Counted from the stretch's first letter, positions 9,004 through 18,495 are shown. The stretch is 64,000 bases of DNA from UBA5018 sp947463165 (GCA_943371245.1 CALRTY020000013.1:18546-82545), one strand, 5' to 3'. Numbers and translations: made by a program. The notes: generated from the letters alone by a model not told the origin.

Positions 9004-9027
9004 GGCTTGGTGTTTTCGCACCAAGCC
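9004..9027. repeat. Perfect 9-bp hairpin with TTTTCG loop
   Basis: GGCTTGGTG (9004-9012) and CACCAAGCC (9019-9027) form a perfect stem around TTTTCG. It lies upstream of the broken cold-shock gene and could be a leftover leader structure or a terminator without a T-run. Confidence 0.65.
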
Positions 9028-9141
9028 CCCATGGCCAACTGGCCAGCAAATGGCTTGAGAACCGATGCTAAAGCAAGGGTTTTCAGCGATGAAGCGGCCA
9101 GTCACAAGTTTCGCCACTCCTTGGAAACGCCACTAGCCAGA

Positions 9142-9557
9142 GTGAAGCCAGACGACTCACCAGGGTCGACTCACCGAATGGAACGACGAACGGGGCTTCG
9201 GATTCGTGACTCCGCTCGATTGTGGATCATCTGCATTTGTTCATATCAGCCGATTCACCCAACCTCTACGCCGGCCGAGCTTGAACGACCTACTCGTTTA
9301 CTCCATCGAGTACGACAAGCGCGGGCGAGCTCAGGCCAACGGAATTTCCTTCCTGATCCCTGCGCCCAGCACACTCGGAATTAAAGCTGCATCTGGTGGC
9401 GCTCCTCTGGGGATGGCCTGGTGGTTTGATCGCAAGACACAAGCTGCGCCATAAGACAATCAAGCAGCCATTCCGCTTCATCTTCTGGTGCACGGTTGTG
9501 CTGAACTGCCTGGGGCTAGGTTTCAACTCGTTATCTATCCCTGCAGGGCCTGGCTAA
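9142..9557 (+). pseudogene. Broken cold-shock domain/DUF1294 protein gene
   Basis: A cold-shock domain is readable from about 9161 (QGRLTEWNDERGFGFVTP, then SSAFVHISRF and RRPSLNDLLVYSIEYDKRGR) to the stop at 9454. It has no start codon: an in-frame TGA stands at 9143-9145, while a GTG at 9142 one frame away reads MKPDDS and joins after loss of one C near 9160. The second half of a DUF1294 membrane domain (LHLVALLWGWPGGLIARHK, then FRFIFWCTVVLNCLG) is in another frame, ending at 9557. Its first helix is missing. Known relatives carry both domains in one protein, so this is a frameshifted and internally deleted copy. Confidence 0.8.
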
Positions 9558-9685
9558 CAAACATGGCGGCCCAGCAGGCGGGCCCTGGCAGTTTCCAGAG
9601 CAGGCCAATGCCAGCCCGCACACCAGCCGCATCCAGGGTTCAAGGCGGCGCGTAGCCTGACCCTATCCAGGGCACCTCGTTTGCC

Positions 9686-10636
9686 ATGACCATTAGCTCG
9701 ATCACCACCCAGCTGGGCAGCGAAGGCCTTGGCCAGCAGCCCTGGTGGGTGGACCAGTGGATGGAGCTGATCAACTCCTACCGCTTCAAAAAGCGTTTGG
9801 AGCGAGCCTGGGAGTACGCCCGCTCGGGCAACGTCAGCTCAATTCGCTTTGAAGGCAGGCGGGTGCATGCCCGGGTGCAGGGCACCGGCGAAGAGCCCTA
9901 CAAGGTGAAGCTATGGCTGGATGTACTCAGCGATGAGGATTGGGGCTACGTGCTTGAAGCCCTCACCCAGAAGGCGCGCTGGTCAGCCCAGCTATTGGCT
10001 GGGGTGATGCCCGCCGACATTGAACGCGCCTTTGCCGCCAGCGGCAAGCGCCTGTTTCCGTTCAAGTTGCAGGAGGTGCGCAGCGAGTGCAGCTGCCCCG
10101 ATAAGGCCAATCCCTGCAAGCACGTCAGTGCTGTTTTCTATTTGATGGGTGATCGCTTCTCGGAAGATCCCTTCGTGTTGTTTCAGCTGCGGGGCCGCAC
10201 CCGCCCCCAGCTGCTGGCCGACCTGGCCAAGCGCCGCCGCCGGGCCCTGGCCCAACAGGCCAAGGCGGCTGGCGGCCAACAACCCCCGCTACCCGACGCC
10301 CTGGCCGCCCTGCGCCGGGCCCACCCCGCCATCGAAGACCCGAGCCGCTGGTGGCGGTATGACGCGGCCCTCGATCCGGAGCTGGTGGTGATCACCCCGG
10401 CCCTGGAAGGAGATACCGGCCTGGATGCGGCTGGCCCCCTGCCCTTGGCGGAAGAGCCCTGCTTCCCCCACTCCAATCGGCTGTTCCTGGAACATCTGCA
10501 GCAACAGGGCAAGCGGATGGCCACCCTGGCGATGGCGACCGCCATGGGCGGTGCAGCCGTGACCGGTGAGGCAGTGACCGGTACAGCAGTGGGCGGTGCG
10601 GCAAATGGCAATGGTCAAGGTGATAGCGCCAGCTGA
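9686..10636 (+). CDS. SWIM zinc-finger protein
   Basis: 316 residues. The SWIM motif CSCPDKANPCKH supplies Cys135, Cys137, Cys144 and His146 as zinc ligands. The N-terminal half has the usual conserved core (WWVDQWMELINSYRFKKRLERAWEYARSGNV). The C-terminal 40 residues are a low-complexity Gly/Ala/Thr tail encoded by near-repeats. In many bacteria such proteins are encoded beside a SNF2 helicase and are thought to work with it. Here a SNF2 helicase lies 42 kb away (52427-55519). The 3' end overlaps the next gene by 41 bases in another frame. Confidence 0.85.
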   Translation: MTISSITTQLGSEGLGQQPWWVDQWMELINSYRFKKRLERAWEYARSGNVSSIRFEGRRVHARVQGTGEEPYKVKLWLDVLSDEDWGYVLEALTQKARWSAQLLAGVMPADIERAFAASGKRLFPFKLQEVRSECSCPDKANPCKHVSAVFYLMGDRFSEDPFVLFQLRGRTRPQLLADLAKRRRRALAQQAKAAGGQQPPLPDALAALRRAHPAIEDPSRWWRYDAALDPELVVITPALEGDTGLDAAGPLPLAEEPCFPHSNRLFLEHLQQQGKRMATLAMATAMGGAAVTGEAVTGTAVGGAANGNGQGDSAS

Positions 10637-11156
10637 GCCCACTGCAGCTGGGCCAGCCGATCAGCCAGCGGCGGCGGCCTGGTTGACGGCGGCGGCGATC
10701 ACCAGCGCCTGCCGCATTTTGGACAGCCACCAACGGCTATTTGAGCGGCCCTTAATCGCTGAGCCGGCCGGCGGCCTCGTTCCGCTGCAAAGGGCCCAGG
10801 CCCTGTTCAGCAGCGAGCGGTTGGTGTTGGCCCACGACGGCGCCGATGCCACTGTCGATCCTGGCCCTCGCCTGATCTATGCCAATCGGGCGGCCCTCCG
10901 CCTGTGGCGCCGCCCCTGGCAGGCCATGGTGGGCATGCCCTCGCGGCTTACCGCCGAGCTTGGCGAGCGGGCCGAGCGCGCCCAGGCCCTGGGGCGGGCC
11001 CAGGGCCTGGGCGCCATCAGCGACTACGCCGGCATTCGTGTGGACAGCAGCGGGCGGCGCTTTCGCATCGAAGGGGCGCGGCTATGGACCCTGCTGGACG
11101 AGCAGGGGCGACCCCAGGGCCAGGCCGCCAGTTTTGCTCGCTGGTGGTGGCTATAA
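10596..11156 (+). CDS. MEKHLA domain protein (PAS-like)
   Basis: 186 residues. The central part (RLIYANRAALRLWRRPW, then MVGMPSRLTAE) matches the MEKHLA domain, a PAS-like fold also found at the end of plant HD-ZIP III factors and as a free protein in cyanobacteria. No output domain is attached. Starts at 10596, 10605 and 10611 are equally possible; all lie within the end of the SWIM gene, so translation is probably coupled. The ligand and partner are unknown. Confidence 0.75.
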   Translation: MRQMAMVKVIAPAEPTAAGPADQPAAAAWLTAAAITSACRILDSHQRLFERPLIAEPAGGLVPLQRAQALFSSERLVLAHDGADATVDPGPRLIYANRAALRLWRRPWQAMVGMPSRLTAELGERAERAQALGRAQGLGAISDYAGIRVDSSGRRFRIEGARLWTLLDEQGRPQGQAASFARWWWL

Positions 11157-11190
11157 ACAGGGCGCCGCTAAGTGTCCCTTTTTCGTGAGT

Positions 11191-11229
11191 GCCGGTAGCT
11201 CTAGAGCCATGGGCCCCAGGGCTACCGGC
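11191..11229. repeat. 9-bp inverted repeat in leader of ZIP transporter
   Basis: GCCGGTAGC (11191-11199) pairs with GCTACCGGC (11221-11229) over a 21-base loop. It stands between the MEKHLA stop and the metal transporter start, about 95 bases before the latter. It could end the first transcript or lie in the leader of the second; there is no T-run. Confidence 0.55.
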
Positions 11230-11321
11230 TGTAGCATTGGCGACTTCACCGCCATGGCATTGGCAATGTTCAACCCTGCAAGCTTCTGGTGGCGCCAGTG
11301 GCCTAGCGGGAGTTATCTGTT

Positions 11322-12164
11322 TTGATTGAACACAGTCAACTTGCCCTAACTCTCACCTTCTTGGCAGGGCTCACCACCGGGATTGGTGGCCTCATTGGCT
11401 TGAGTTCCAGGCGTTTTAGCACTGAGTTCATCACCATGGCCCTGGGATTCTCCGCCGGAGCCATGGTTTACGTCTCCTTGGTGGAGATCCTGCCCAAGGC
11501 GCGGCTGGCGCTACAGCCCTTGCTTGGGGCGCAGCTGGGCTATGGCTGCACTGTGTTGGCTTTTTTCGCGGGCATACTGTTGATGGCACTGGTGGATGGC
11601 CTGTTACCTACCCATCCAGCCATCGAATCCATTCAAGATTTAGCGGCATCCCCAGCCCAAGCGGCAGACAAGTTTGCAGACAGGCGACCAGATCAGCAGT
11701 CCCCCCAGCGCAGCAAGTTGTTGCGAATGGGTGTTTTTTCGGCTGTAGCCCTGTTTATTCATAACTTTCCCGAGGGCCTGGCCACCTTCCTCGGCGCCTT
11801 GGAAAATCCCAAGGTGGGCGTCAGTATTGCCGTGGCCATTGCCATTCACAACATTCCCGAGGGCCTGGCGGTATCGGCTCCAGTGTTTTTTGCCACCCGC
11901 AGCCGCAGCAAAGCCTTTTGGGCTTCTTTGCTATCGGGGATGGCGGAGCCATTGGGTGGATTGATGGGCTTTTTTTTGTTTCGCTCCTTCCCGAACCCAC
12001 TGATTTTTGGCTTGGTATTTGCCGCAGTGGCCGGCGTAATGGTCTACGTATCACTGGATGAACTGTTGCCAGCCGCCACAGGCTATGGCAACCACCGGCT
12101 GGCCATTGCCAGCCTGATCGCCGGGATGTTTGTGATGGCAGCCAGCTTGGTTTTACTGGTTTAA
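11322..12164 (+). CDS. ZIP family divalent metal transporter (ZupT-like)
   Basis: An inner-membrane protein of 280 residues with about eight helices. The two signature motifs are present: HNFPEG (His147 to Glu151) in helix 4 and HNIPEG (His176 to Glu180) in helix 5, which form the metal path in ZupT. A variable hydrophilic loop (about 104-134) lies between helices 3 and 4. Zn, Fe or Mn uptake is likely. The start used is TTG at 11322, because the first membrane helix begins only a few residues later. The upstream inverted repeat may belong to its control. Confidence 0.85.
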   Translation: MIEHSQLALTLTFLAGLTTGIGGLIGLSSRRFSTEFITMALGFSAGAMVYVSLVEILPKARLALQPLLGAQLGYGCTVLAFFAGILLMALVDGLLPTHPAIESIQDLAASPAQAADKFADRRPDQQSPQRSKLLRMGVFSAVALFIHNFPEGLATFLGALENPKVGVSIAVAIAIHNIPEGLAVSAPVFFATRSRSKAFWASLLSGMAEPLGGLMGFFLFRSFPNPLIFGLVFAAVAGVMVYVSLDELLPAATGYGNHRLAIASLIAGMFVMAASLVLLV

Positions 12165-12734
12165 TGAGGCTATGGAAAACCGTCATTTTTTTGCCCCAGC
12201 CAGATGAGAGCCACTGCGGCGCCAGGGCTCATTTGATCATGGCTCGGGTTTGCCAAAGCCTCCCTAAGGGCAGATCAAAAAATATTGAATTTCATCGATA
12301 TCAGCCTGCAAGATACGTTGGGGCGACGAACTAGCCCTGGGATCTGCTGAGCAGAACGGCCAACTTGCCACTGCGCCGCTAAAAAACAAATAGCAACTGC
12401 CATGCCTGCCTAGCCGCCTCTAGCCCCCTGCAGCCTCTCGCCTTCACCTGAGGCGAACCGGAAGCCTGGAGTGGAACTAAGAGCCTGGGGTGCGCCAGGA
12501 GCCGGGGGTGGAGCGATTTCTGGCTGCCCTTATGCGATTAAGGGAGATCTCTAGCTTCCCTGGAGGGGGGCCGGCAAAGGCTGGTCTGACCCATGCCCCT
12601 GGCGGTTTCCCTGGCTGGCGTCCGCCGGCAGTCCCTGGGGCTCGCTGGCTTGGTCAGGCTTGGATAACTGGCCCGGCCACAAACCTATTTCGCTTCCAGG
12701 CTGCTTACAGTTCAAGCCGCCAACGAGGGGACGC
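12165..12734. other. Intergenic region upstream of flv3
   Basis: 570 bases with no convincing gene. It presumably holds the flv3-flv1 promoter. Positions 12461-12515 hold three weak copies of a gcctgg.gtg..c unit with a period of 18-19 bases. An in-frame extension of flv3 to 12660 exists but is not preferred. Confidence 0.5.
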
Positions 12735-14489
12735 ATGGCCTCCGCCACCATCACCACCCCGCGCCTCAGCCTCCAGTGCGAGGCGATCGGGTCTGACACC
12801 ACGGCGATCCGTTCCCTCGACTGGGACCGCAGCCGTTTTGACATCGAGTTCGGGCTGCGCAATGGCACCACATACAACTCTTTTTTAGTGCGCGGTGAGC
12901 GCACTGCGCTGATAGACACCAGCCATCTCAAATTCGCCGACAGCTGGCTGGAACTGCTGGGTGAGCAGATCGATCCCAAGGCGATCGATCACCTGATCGT
13001 CAGCCACACCGAACCAGACCACTCCGGCCTGATCGGCCACCTGCTGGAGCTAAACCCCGAGCTGGAGATCGTGGCCTCCAAGGTGGCGATCCAGTTCCTG
13101 GAAAACCAGGTGCATCGCCCCTTCCGCAGCCGCGCTGTCAAAACTGGCGATTGCCTCGATCTGGGCAGCAACCCCAGCAGCGGCATAGAGCATCGATTTG
13201 AGTTTCTTGCCGCCCCGAATCTGCACTGGCCAGATACTATTTTTTCCTACGACCACGGCAGCGGTATTCTGTTTACCTGCGATGCCTTCGGGTTGCACTA
13301 CTGCAGCAATGAGCTGTTCGACCTGGATCCAGGGGCCATCGCCCCCGACTTCCGCTTCTATTACGACTGCCTGATGGGCCCCAACGCCCGCAGCGTATTG
13401 CAGGCCCTCAAGCGCATGCAAACCCTGCCCGCCATCCACACCATCGCCGTGGGGCATGGTCCGCTGCTGCGCCATCACCTCAGCCTCTGGTTGGGCGATT
13501 ATCGCGAATGGAGTGAGGGCCGCAGCAAGGGTGAGGAATATGCGGCGGTTTGCTATGTGAGCCAATACGGCTTCTGCGACCGAATCAGTCAAGCGATCGC
13601 CCGGGGCATCGGCAAGGCGGAGGCCCAGGTGCAGCTGGTGGATCTAAGGGCCACCGACCCCCAGGAACTGGCGGCCCTGGTGGGAGAAGCCAGCGCCGTG
13701 GTGGTGCCCACCTGGCCCGCCGACGCCGATGCGGAGTTGCAGGCCAACATCGGCACCCTGCTGGCCGCCCTGCAACCAAAGCAATGGCTGGCCGTTTACG
13801 ACGCCTTTGGCGGCAACGATGAGCCGATAGATACGGTGGCCGACCAGCTGCGCAGCCTCGGCCAAAACACAGCCTTTGAGCCCCTGCGCATTCGCCAGGT
13901 ACCCCAAGCCGACGACTACCAGCGCTGTGAGGAGGCCGGCACCGATCTGGGTCAACTGCTCGCCCGGGCCAAGTCGATCGCGGCGATGAAGGCCATCGAC
14001 GATCAATTGGAAAAGGCCCTGGGGCGCCTCAGCGGTGGGCTCTACGTGGTGACGGCCCGGCAGCTGGATGCCGAGGGGGGCAGCCGCAGCGGCGCCATGG
14101 TGGCCAGCTGGGTGAGCCAGGCCAGCTTCGCTCCACCGGGCCTCACCGTGGCCGTGGCCAAGGATCGCGCCATCGAGGCGCTGATGCAGGTGGGTGATCG
14201 CTTCGTGCTCAATATCCTGCGCCAAGACAACCATCAGCAGTTGCTGCGCCATTTCCTCAAGCGCTTTCCACCCGGCGCCGATCGCTTTGCCGGCATCCCC
14301 ACCCTTGATGGGGTTGCCTCTGGTGGCCCTGTGCTGGCTGACGCCCTGGCCTTCCTGGGCTGTCGCGTGGCCCAGCGGCTGGAGAGCCCCGATCACTGGA
14401 TTGTCTACGCCGAGGTGGAGCAGGGCAAGGTGTCCGACAACGAGGCCAGCACCGCCGTGCATCACCGCAAAGTGGGGAACCATTACTGA
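12735..14489 (+). CDS. flv3: Flavodiiron protein Flv3
   Basis: Reduces O2 to water with electrons from photosystem I, acting with Flv1. The 584-residue product has a metallo-beta-lactamase-like diiron domain, a flavodoxin domain (from about YAAVCYVSQYGFCDR) and the C-terminal flavin reductase domain found in cyanobacterial Flv proteins (GAMVASWVSQASFAPPGLTVAVAK). The diiron motif HTEPDHSG (His91, Glu93, Asp95, His96) is intact, which marks the Flv3 type. The ATG at 12735 follows GAGGGG. The stop overlaps the flv1 start (TGATG), so the two subunits are translationally coupled. Confidence 0.92.
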   Translation: MASATITTPRLSLQCEAIGSDTTAIRSLDWDRSRFDIEFGLRNGTTYNSFLVRGERTALIDTSHLKFADSWLELLGEQIDPKAIDHLIVSHTEPDHSGLIGHLLELNPELEIVASKVAIQFLENQVHRPFRSRAVKTGDCLDLGSNPSSGIEHRFEFLAAPNLHWPDTIFSYDHGSGILFTCDAFGLHYCSNELFDLDPGAIAPDFRFYYDCLMGPNARSVLQALKRMQTLPAIHTIAVGHGPLLRHHLSLWLGDYREWSEGRSKGEEYAAVCYVSQYGFCDRISQAIARGIGKAEAQVQLVDLRATDPQELAALVGEASAVVVPTWPADADAELQANIGTLLAALQPKQWLAVYDAFGGNDEPIDTVADQLRSLGQNTAFEPLRIRQVPQADDYQRCEEAGTDLGQLLARAKSIAAMKAIDDQLEKALGRLSGGLYVVTARQLDAEGGSRSGAMVASWVSQASFAPPGLTVAVAKDRAIEALMQVGDRFVLNILRQDNHQQLLRHFLKRFPPGADRFAGIPTLDGVASGGPVLADALAFLGCRVAQRLESPDHWIVYAEVEQGKVSDNEASTAVHHRKVGNHY

Positions 14490-16387
14490 TGGCCGCTTCC
14501 ATCACCGCCCCCACCTCTGCCCAGGCGGCGGCTGCCATTGAGCGCCAGGTGATCTGCCTGGAGATCGAGCCCGGCCTGGTCTGCCTGCGGGGCCTCAGCC
14601 CCCAGCGACTGCGCTTTGAAGTGGAGTACGGCCTGGAGCGGGGCACCACCGCCAACTCCTTCCTGCTGGAAGGCGGTGTGGGCAGCGGCGGCCAGTTGGT
14701 GCCTCCGGTGTTGGTGCATCCGCCCGGCGCCTCCTTCGCCGCAGCCTTCCTGGAGCAGCTGGGCCGGCTGGTGCCCGCCGATGCCGCCTTGAAGGTGGTG
14801 GTGGGTCACGTCAATCCCAACCGGGTGGCCCTGCTGCGGCAACTGGCCGAACGCTGGCCCCAGCTGATGCTGGTGGCCTCCAACACCGGCGCCAAGTTGT
14901 TGGAAGAGCTATGGCAACAACGCAAACCTGTGCCTCCCACCCAGAACTCCTCACCAGCAAAGGGCGCTGAATTGGCCAGCGACGGCTCGCCAGTAGAGGC
15001 GCCGATTCCAGCCTTACCCCCCATTGACGTTGTCAAGCAGGAGGTGAGCCGCAAGCTGGCCAATGGCTATCAATTGCGGCTGATTCCCACCCCCACCCCC
15101 CGCTGGCCGGGAGCCCTGGTGGCCTTCGAGGAACGCACTGGGCTGTTACTGAGTGGCAAGTTCTTCGCGGCCCATCTCTGCACCGAAAGCTGGGCAGAAG
15201 CCAACCGCAGCAGCACAGAAGAAGATCGCCGCTATTTCTACGACTGCCTGATGGCGCCGATGGCCCGCCAGGTGGAGAGCGTTGTAGAACGGCTGGAGGA
15301 GTTAGATATTCGCTGCATAGCGCCGGGCCATGGCCCGGCGATTGCCGAAAGCTGGCGCAGCCTGTTGGTGGATTACCGCCGCTGGGGCGAACCCCAAGAG
15401 CGCTCCCGCCTCGCCGTAGCTCTGCTCTATGCCAGCGCCTACGGCAACACCGCCGCCATCGCCGACGCGTTGGCCCAAGGCGTGGCCCGCACCGGCGTGC
15501 GGGTGGAGAGTATCAACTGCGAATTTGCCCCGCCTGATCAACTGATCGAGGCCATCAGCCGCTGTGATGCGCTGCTGATTGGCTCTCCCACACTCGGTGG
15601 CCATGCCCCCACCCCGATCGTGTCGGCCCTGGGCACGGTGTTGGCCGAAGCCGATCGAGCCAAGCCGGTGGGCGTCTTTGGCAGCTTTGGCTGGAGCGGC
15701 GAAGCGCTGGATCTACTGGAGAGCAAACTGCGCGACGGCGGTTTTCGCTTCGCCTTCGAGCCGATCCGGGTGAAGTTCAGTCCCGATGCCGCCACCATCA
15801 AGGCGATCGAAGAAACCGGCACCGGTCTTGGTCGTCAACTGCTTAGCGACCAGCGCAGCAACCAGCGGCGCGCCAGCATCGGCGGCCTTAACGAGAGCCG
15901 CAGCAACCCAGCCGTCCTGGCCCTGGGCCGGGTGGTGGGCTCCCTCTGCGTGCTCACCACCGAACGCGGCGAGGGGCAGGGCCGGCTCAGCGGCGCCATG
16001 GTGGCCAGCTGGGTAAGCCAGGCCAGCTTCACGCCGCCGGGCTTCACCGTGGCGGTGGCCAAGGACAGGGCGGTGGAAAGTCTGCTGCACGTCGGTGACA
16101 CCTTCCTGCTCAATGTGCTCGCCGAGGGCCGCGATAGCGGACCGATGAAGCAGTTCCTCAAGCCATTTGCCCCCGGCGCCGATCGCTTTGCCGGCTTGGA
16201 GTTGCTGCGCAGCCCTGCGGGCCAGCCAATCCTGCCCGAGGCCCTGGCCTGGCTGGAAGCGAGGGTAAATCAGCGGATGGAATGCGGCGATCACTGGCTG
16301 ATCTATGCCCAGGTAAACCATGGCGGACTACTAGATGCACTGGGCACCACCGCCGTTCACCAACGTCGCAACGGCAGCAACTATTGA
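14489..16387 (+). CDS. flv1: Flavodiiron protein Flv1
   Basis: Partner of Flv3 in light-dependent O2 photoreduction. It has the same three-domain order over 632 residues. The diiron ligand motif is replaced by GHVNPNRV (106-113), the substitution expected of Flv1, so this subunit alone should not bind iron in the canonical way. A polar insertion (about 145-180) follows the first part of the lactamase domain. The C-terminal flavin reductase domain repeats the GAMVASWVSQASF signature. It overlaps flv3 by one base. The first tandem-repeat unit begins 16 bases after the stop. Confidence 0.92.
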   Translation: MAASITAPTSAQAAAAIERQVICLEIEPGLVCLRGLSPQRLRFEVEYGLERGTTANSFLLEGGVGSGGQLVPPVLVHPPGASFAAAFLEQLGRLVPADAALKVVVGHVNPNRVALLRQLAERWPQLMLVASNTGAKLLEELWQQRKPVPPTQNSSPAKGAELASDGSPVEAPIPALPPIDVVKQEVSRKLANGYQLRLIPTPTPRWPGALVAFEERTGLLLSGKFFAAHLCTESWAEANRSSTEEDRRYFYDCLMAPMARQVESVVERLEELDIRCIAPGHGPAIAESWRSLLVDYRRWGEPQERSRLAVALLYASAYGNTAAIADALAQGVARTGVRVESINCEFAPPDQLIEAISRCDALLIGSPTLGGHAPTPIVSALGTVLAEADRAKPVGVFGSFGWSGEALDLLESKLRDGGFRFAFEPIRVKFSPDAATIKAIEETGTGLGRQLLSDQRSNQRRASIGGLNESRSNPAVLALGRVVGSLCVLTTERGEGQGRLSGAMVASWVSQASFTPPGFTVAVAKDRAVESLLHVGDTFLLNVLAEGRDSGPMKQFLKPFAPGADRFAGLELLRSPAGQPILPEALAWLEARVNQRMECGDHWLIYAQVNHGGLLDALGTTAVHQRRNGSNY

Positions 16388-16402
16388 GCTAAACATTGAT
16401 AT

Positions 16403-16586
16403 AAAAACTGAAACTATTTCGCTGTAAATAGCGAGACCATTTTGAGCAAGACATCGAGACTGCCTCGAGTAAAACACTGAGACAATTTCAAGCAACATAC
16501 CAAGACCATTCCGAACTGTATATCGAGGCTATTTCCAGCTATATATCGAGTCTATTTCGAGGCAAATATCGAGACTATTCCAAGTT
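16403..16586. repeat. 23-bp degenerate tandem repeat, eight units in exact phase
   Basis: Eight consecutive 23-base units start at 16403, 16426, 16449, 16472, 16495, 16518, 16541 and 16564, with no spacer and no insertion. The shared core is atcgagactatttcgag; individual units differ at many positions. A ninth start is visible at 16587. The period is not a multiple of three and no protein is encoded. Confidence 0.85.
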
Positions 16587-17362
16587 AAATAACAAAACCA
16601 CCCTCCTGGCTGCAGATCAGCCTCCGTTACTTGACCTGAATATCCCATGGTATAAATCCAGCAGATTGTGACCAATCTGAGCCTATTCAGCCAGCTGCTT
16701 GCCAGCCGCTTACCAGACTCGATCATTCAGCCTCGGTATCCCACAATGGCATTTCAAGGGATTACAGACAAATACCGAGCCTATTCGGCCAGCCGCCAAT
16801 CGACCTCAATAACCAATCTCAAAAATCCCACAGCAGTGATTCCAGGAATCAAGGCCAAGCTCAGGCTATTCGCATACCGCTGACCAGCCTAGACAACCCA
16901 TCTTTAACACCAATTTCAATGCTCGATAGTAGCGATTGAGTAAATTACAGCCACTAGCAACTGTGCGGGCAATCACTGGCCAGCCTCCACGACCCAACCT
17001 CAGCACTCCACAACTAAGATTTAATAAATCAGCACCAATCCCAAGCCATTTGTTCAGCCGCCGATCAGGCTCTATGGCAATCACCCAATATCCCTTAGCG
17101 TCAATCAAAGCGGTTACAGCTCGCCAGAACCTAATCAGCCAAGCATTCATGCCTTTAATTGCTACCGGCGACTGAATTGCCGCCGGCGCTTGAATAGCCG
17201 CAGGCAATTAAAAATCTGCCAGGAATAAAATTACCAGCATAATTTAAACATTTACCAGCATAATTTAACAAATTACCAGAAAGTCAGCATAGATATTAGC
17301 GCATCTAAATAGGCATTAGCACTTGAATATAGCTTGCACATTAGTGATGCTAAGGCTGAATA
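16587..17362. other. AT-rich intergenic region with short repeats
   Basis: No credible gene. Two copies of gagcctattc.gccagc.gc lie about 100 bases apart (near 16678 and 16778). Between about 17160 and 17230 runs an 18-base degenerate series (ggcg.ttgaat.gccgc. pattern). At 17231, 17252 and 17273 begin copies of ttaccagcataatttaa with a 21-base period. Composition is clearly lower in GC than the genes. Confidence 0.6.
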
Positions 17363-17659
17363 TCAGGCAGCCTGAGGCGGCGGGGTGGGATCACCGCCGA
17401 GCTGAAATGGGATCACCACCGTGGCCCAATGATCGGGGCGTTGGGGACGCTGACGCTTGGGCCGTCTCATGCCAAAGGGGACCCGCACCAGGTTGGTGAG
17501 TTCAGACTTGGGGTGCTCTGGCATCCAGATGAGGCTCGCAGTCACTCGGGTCAATTCTGAACCACTGGCTTCTGGCTTGGATCCGGCGGTGGCCGCACTG
17601 GCACCTGGCTGGCCGGTGCCTGGGCCGCCCCCTGAACCGCTTGGATGGTTGCCGCTCAT
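17363..17659 (-). CDS. Hypothetical protein (98 aa)
   Basis: The N-terminal 40 residues are Gly/Ser/Ala-rich and low in complexity. The C-terminal part (TRVTASLIWMPEHPKSELTN, then WATVVIPFQLGGDP) looks like folded beta-structure and has codon use like the neighbouring genes. GGGGA lies just before the ATG on this strand. No family recognised. It stands alone between two repeat-rich gaps and may be partly decayed. Confidence 0.45.
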   Translation of the reverse strand: MSGNHPSGSGGGPGTGQPGASAATAGSKPEASGSELTRVTASLIWMPEHPKSELTNLVRVPFGMRRPKRQRPQRPDHWATVVIPFQLGGDPTPPPQAA

Positions 17660-18495
17660 GGTTCCCCGGTGAATGAATGGCCCGACCTGCTGCAGAGTGC
17701 GGCAGATTCACAGACTGACAAATCGATCTAGACAATAGATCATTATCTGCATTTCAGCCCCCAAGGTGACCAGGAAATGCCGCAGATACGATCCAAATCG
17801 GCGGTTGTGTTGTCCTTGAAACCCTTTGGGCAGCGGAGGTTAGGGCGCGTGACCAGCAGATTTTGCCTCTGATCGCTGGACGCTGGCCTGCTGGGCGCTT
17901 GAGGGTTAGGGGCTTGATCACCGGGAGCTGATGGACGGGAGTTGATGGCTGGGGCTTGATAATCAGCCTTCCCATCTGATCGCCAGGCGCTCTCTAGCTG
18001 AGCTTCTTAATGACTGGCGGTTGATGGCTGGGCACTTGAGAATCAGCCTTCCCGTCTAATCGCTAAGCGCTTGATGACTGATGGCTTGAGGGTTGGGGCC
18101 CCACTGGCTTTAGCCAATGGAGCTAACCAGCCTCTGTCCCTGGCAGCTATTTCGTCGGCGCAACTCCGCCGCCAGCGAGATCTGGGCTGCGGCAGGCTCT
18201 TGCCCTGGACAGGCTCTTACGTGGAGCAAGAACTAGACCAGTTAAATGCTTTACTCAGCAAAGCAACGGAATTAACATTCACAGATTTATAGCAGTTTCT
18301 CCCGCTCGGCAGTGTGTTCTCCTATACAAAAGCTCCCTACGCATAGGGTCCCTGATTTGATGCCCCTGGGTGGAGGAACCCGTGGCATAGCCCCCCTGAG
18401 TGGGCTGCCCCCTAGGTGGATAGCCCCTGGCTGGAAGACCCCACTGGATGAGGGCCTAGTGGGCAAGGGGGCCCGGCTAGCGGCGATCTATTGGA
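17660..18495. other. Intergenic region with 79-bp imperfect duplication
   Basis: A 52-base segment at 17941-17992 is repeated at 18020-18071 with about six differences (gttgatggctgggg versus gttgatggctgggc at the left end). Around it are many shorter copies of a ctgatggc..gg.cttga theme. From 18360 to 18460, copies of gcccctgg.tgga recur. No gene found. The region lies 3' of gcvP. Confidence 0.6.

Noticed and set aside
16403..16586. Possible CRISPR array
   Set aside because: Units are contiguous with no unique spacers and are poorly conserved; no cas genes in the window.
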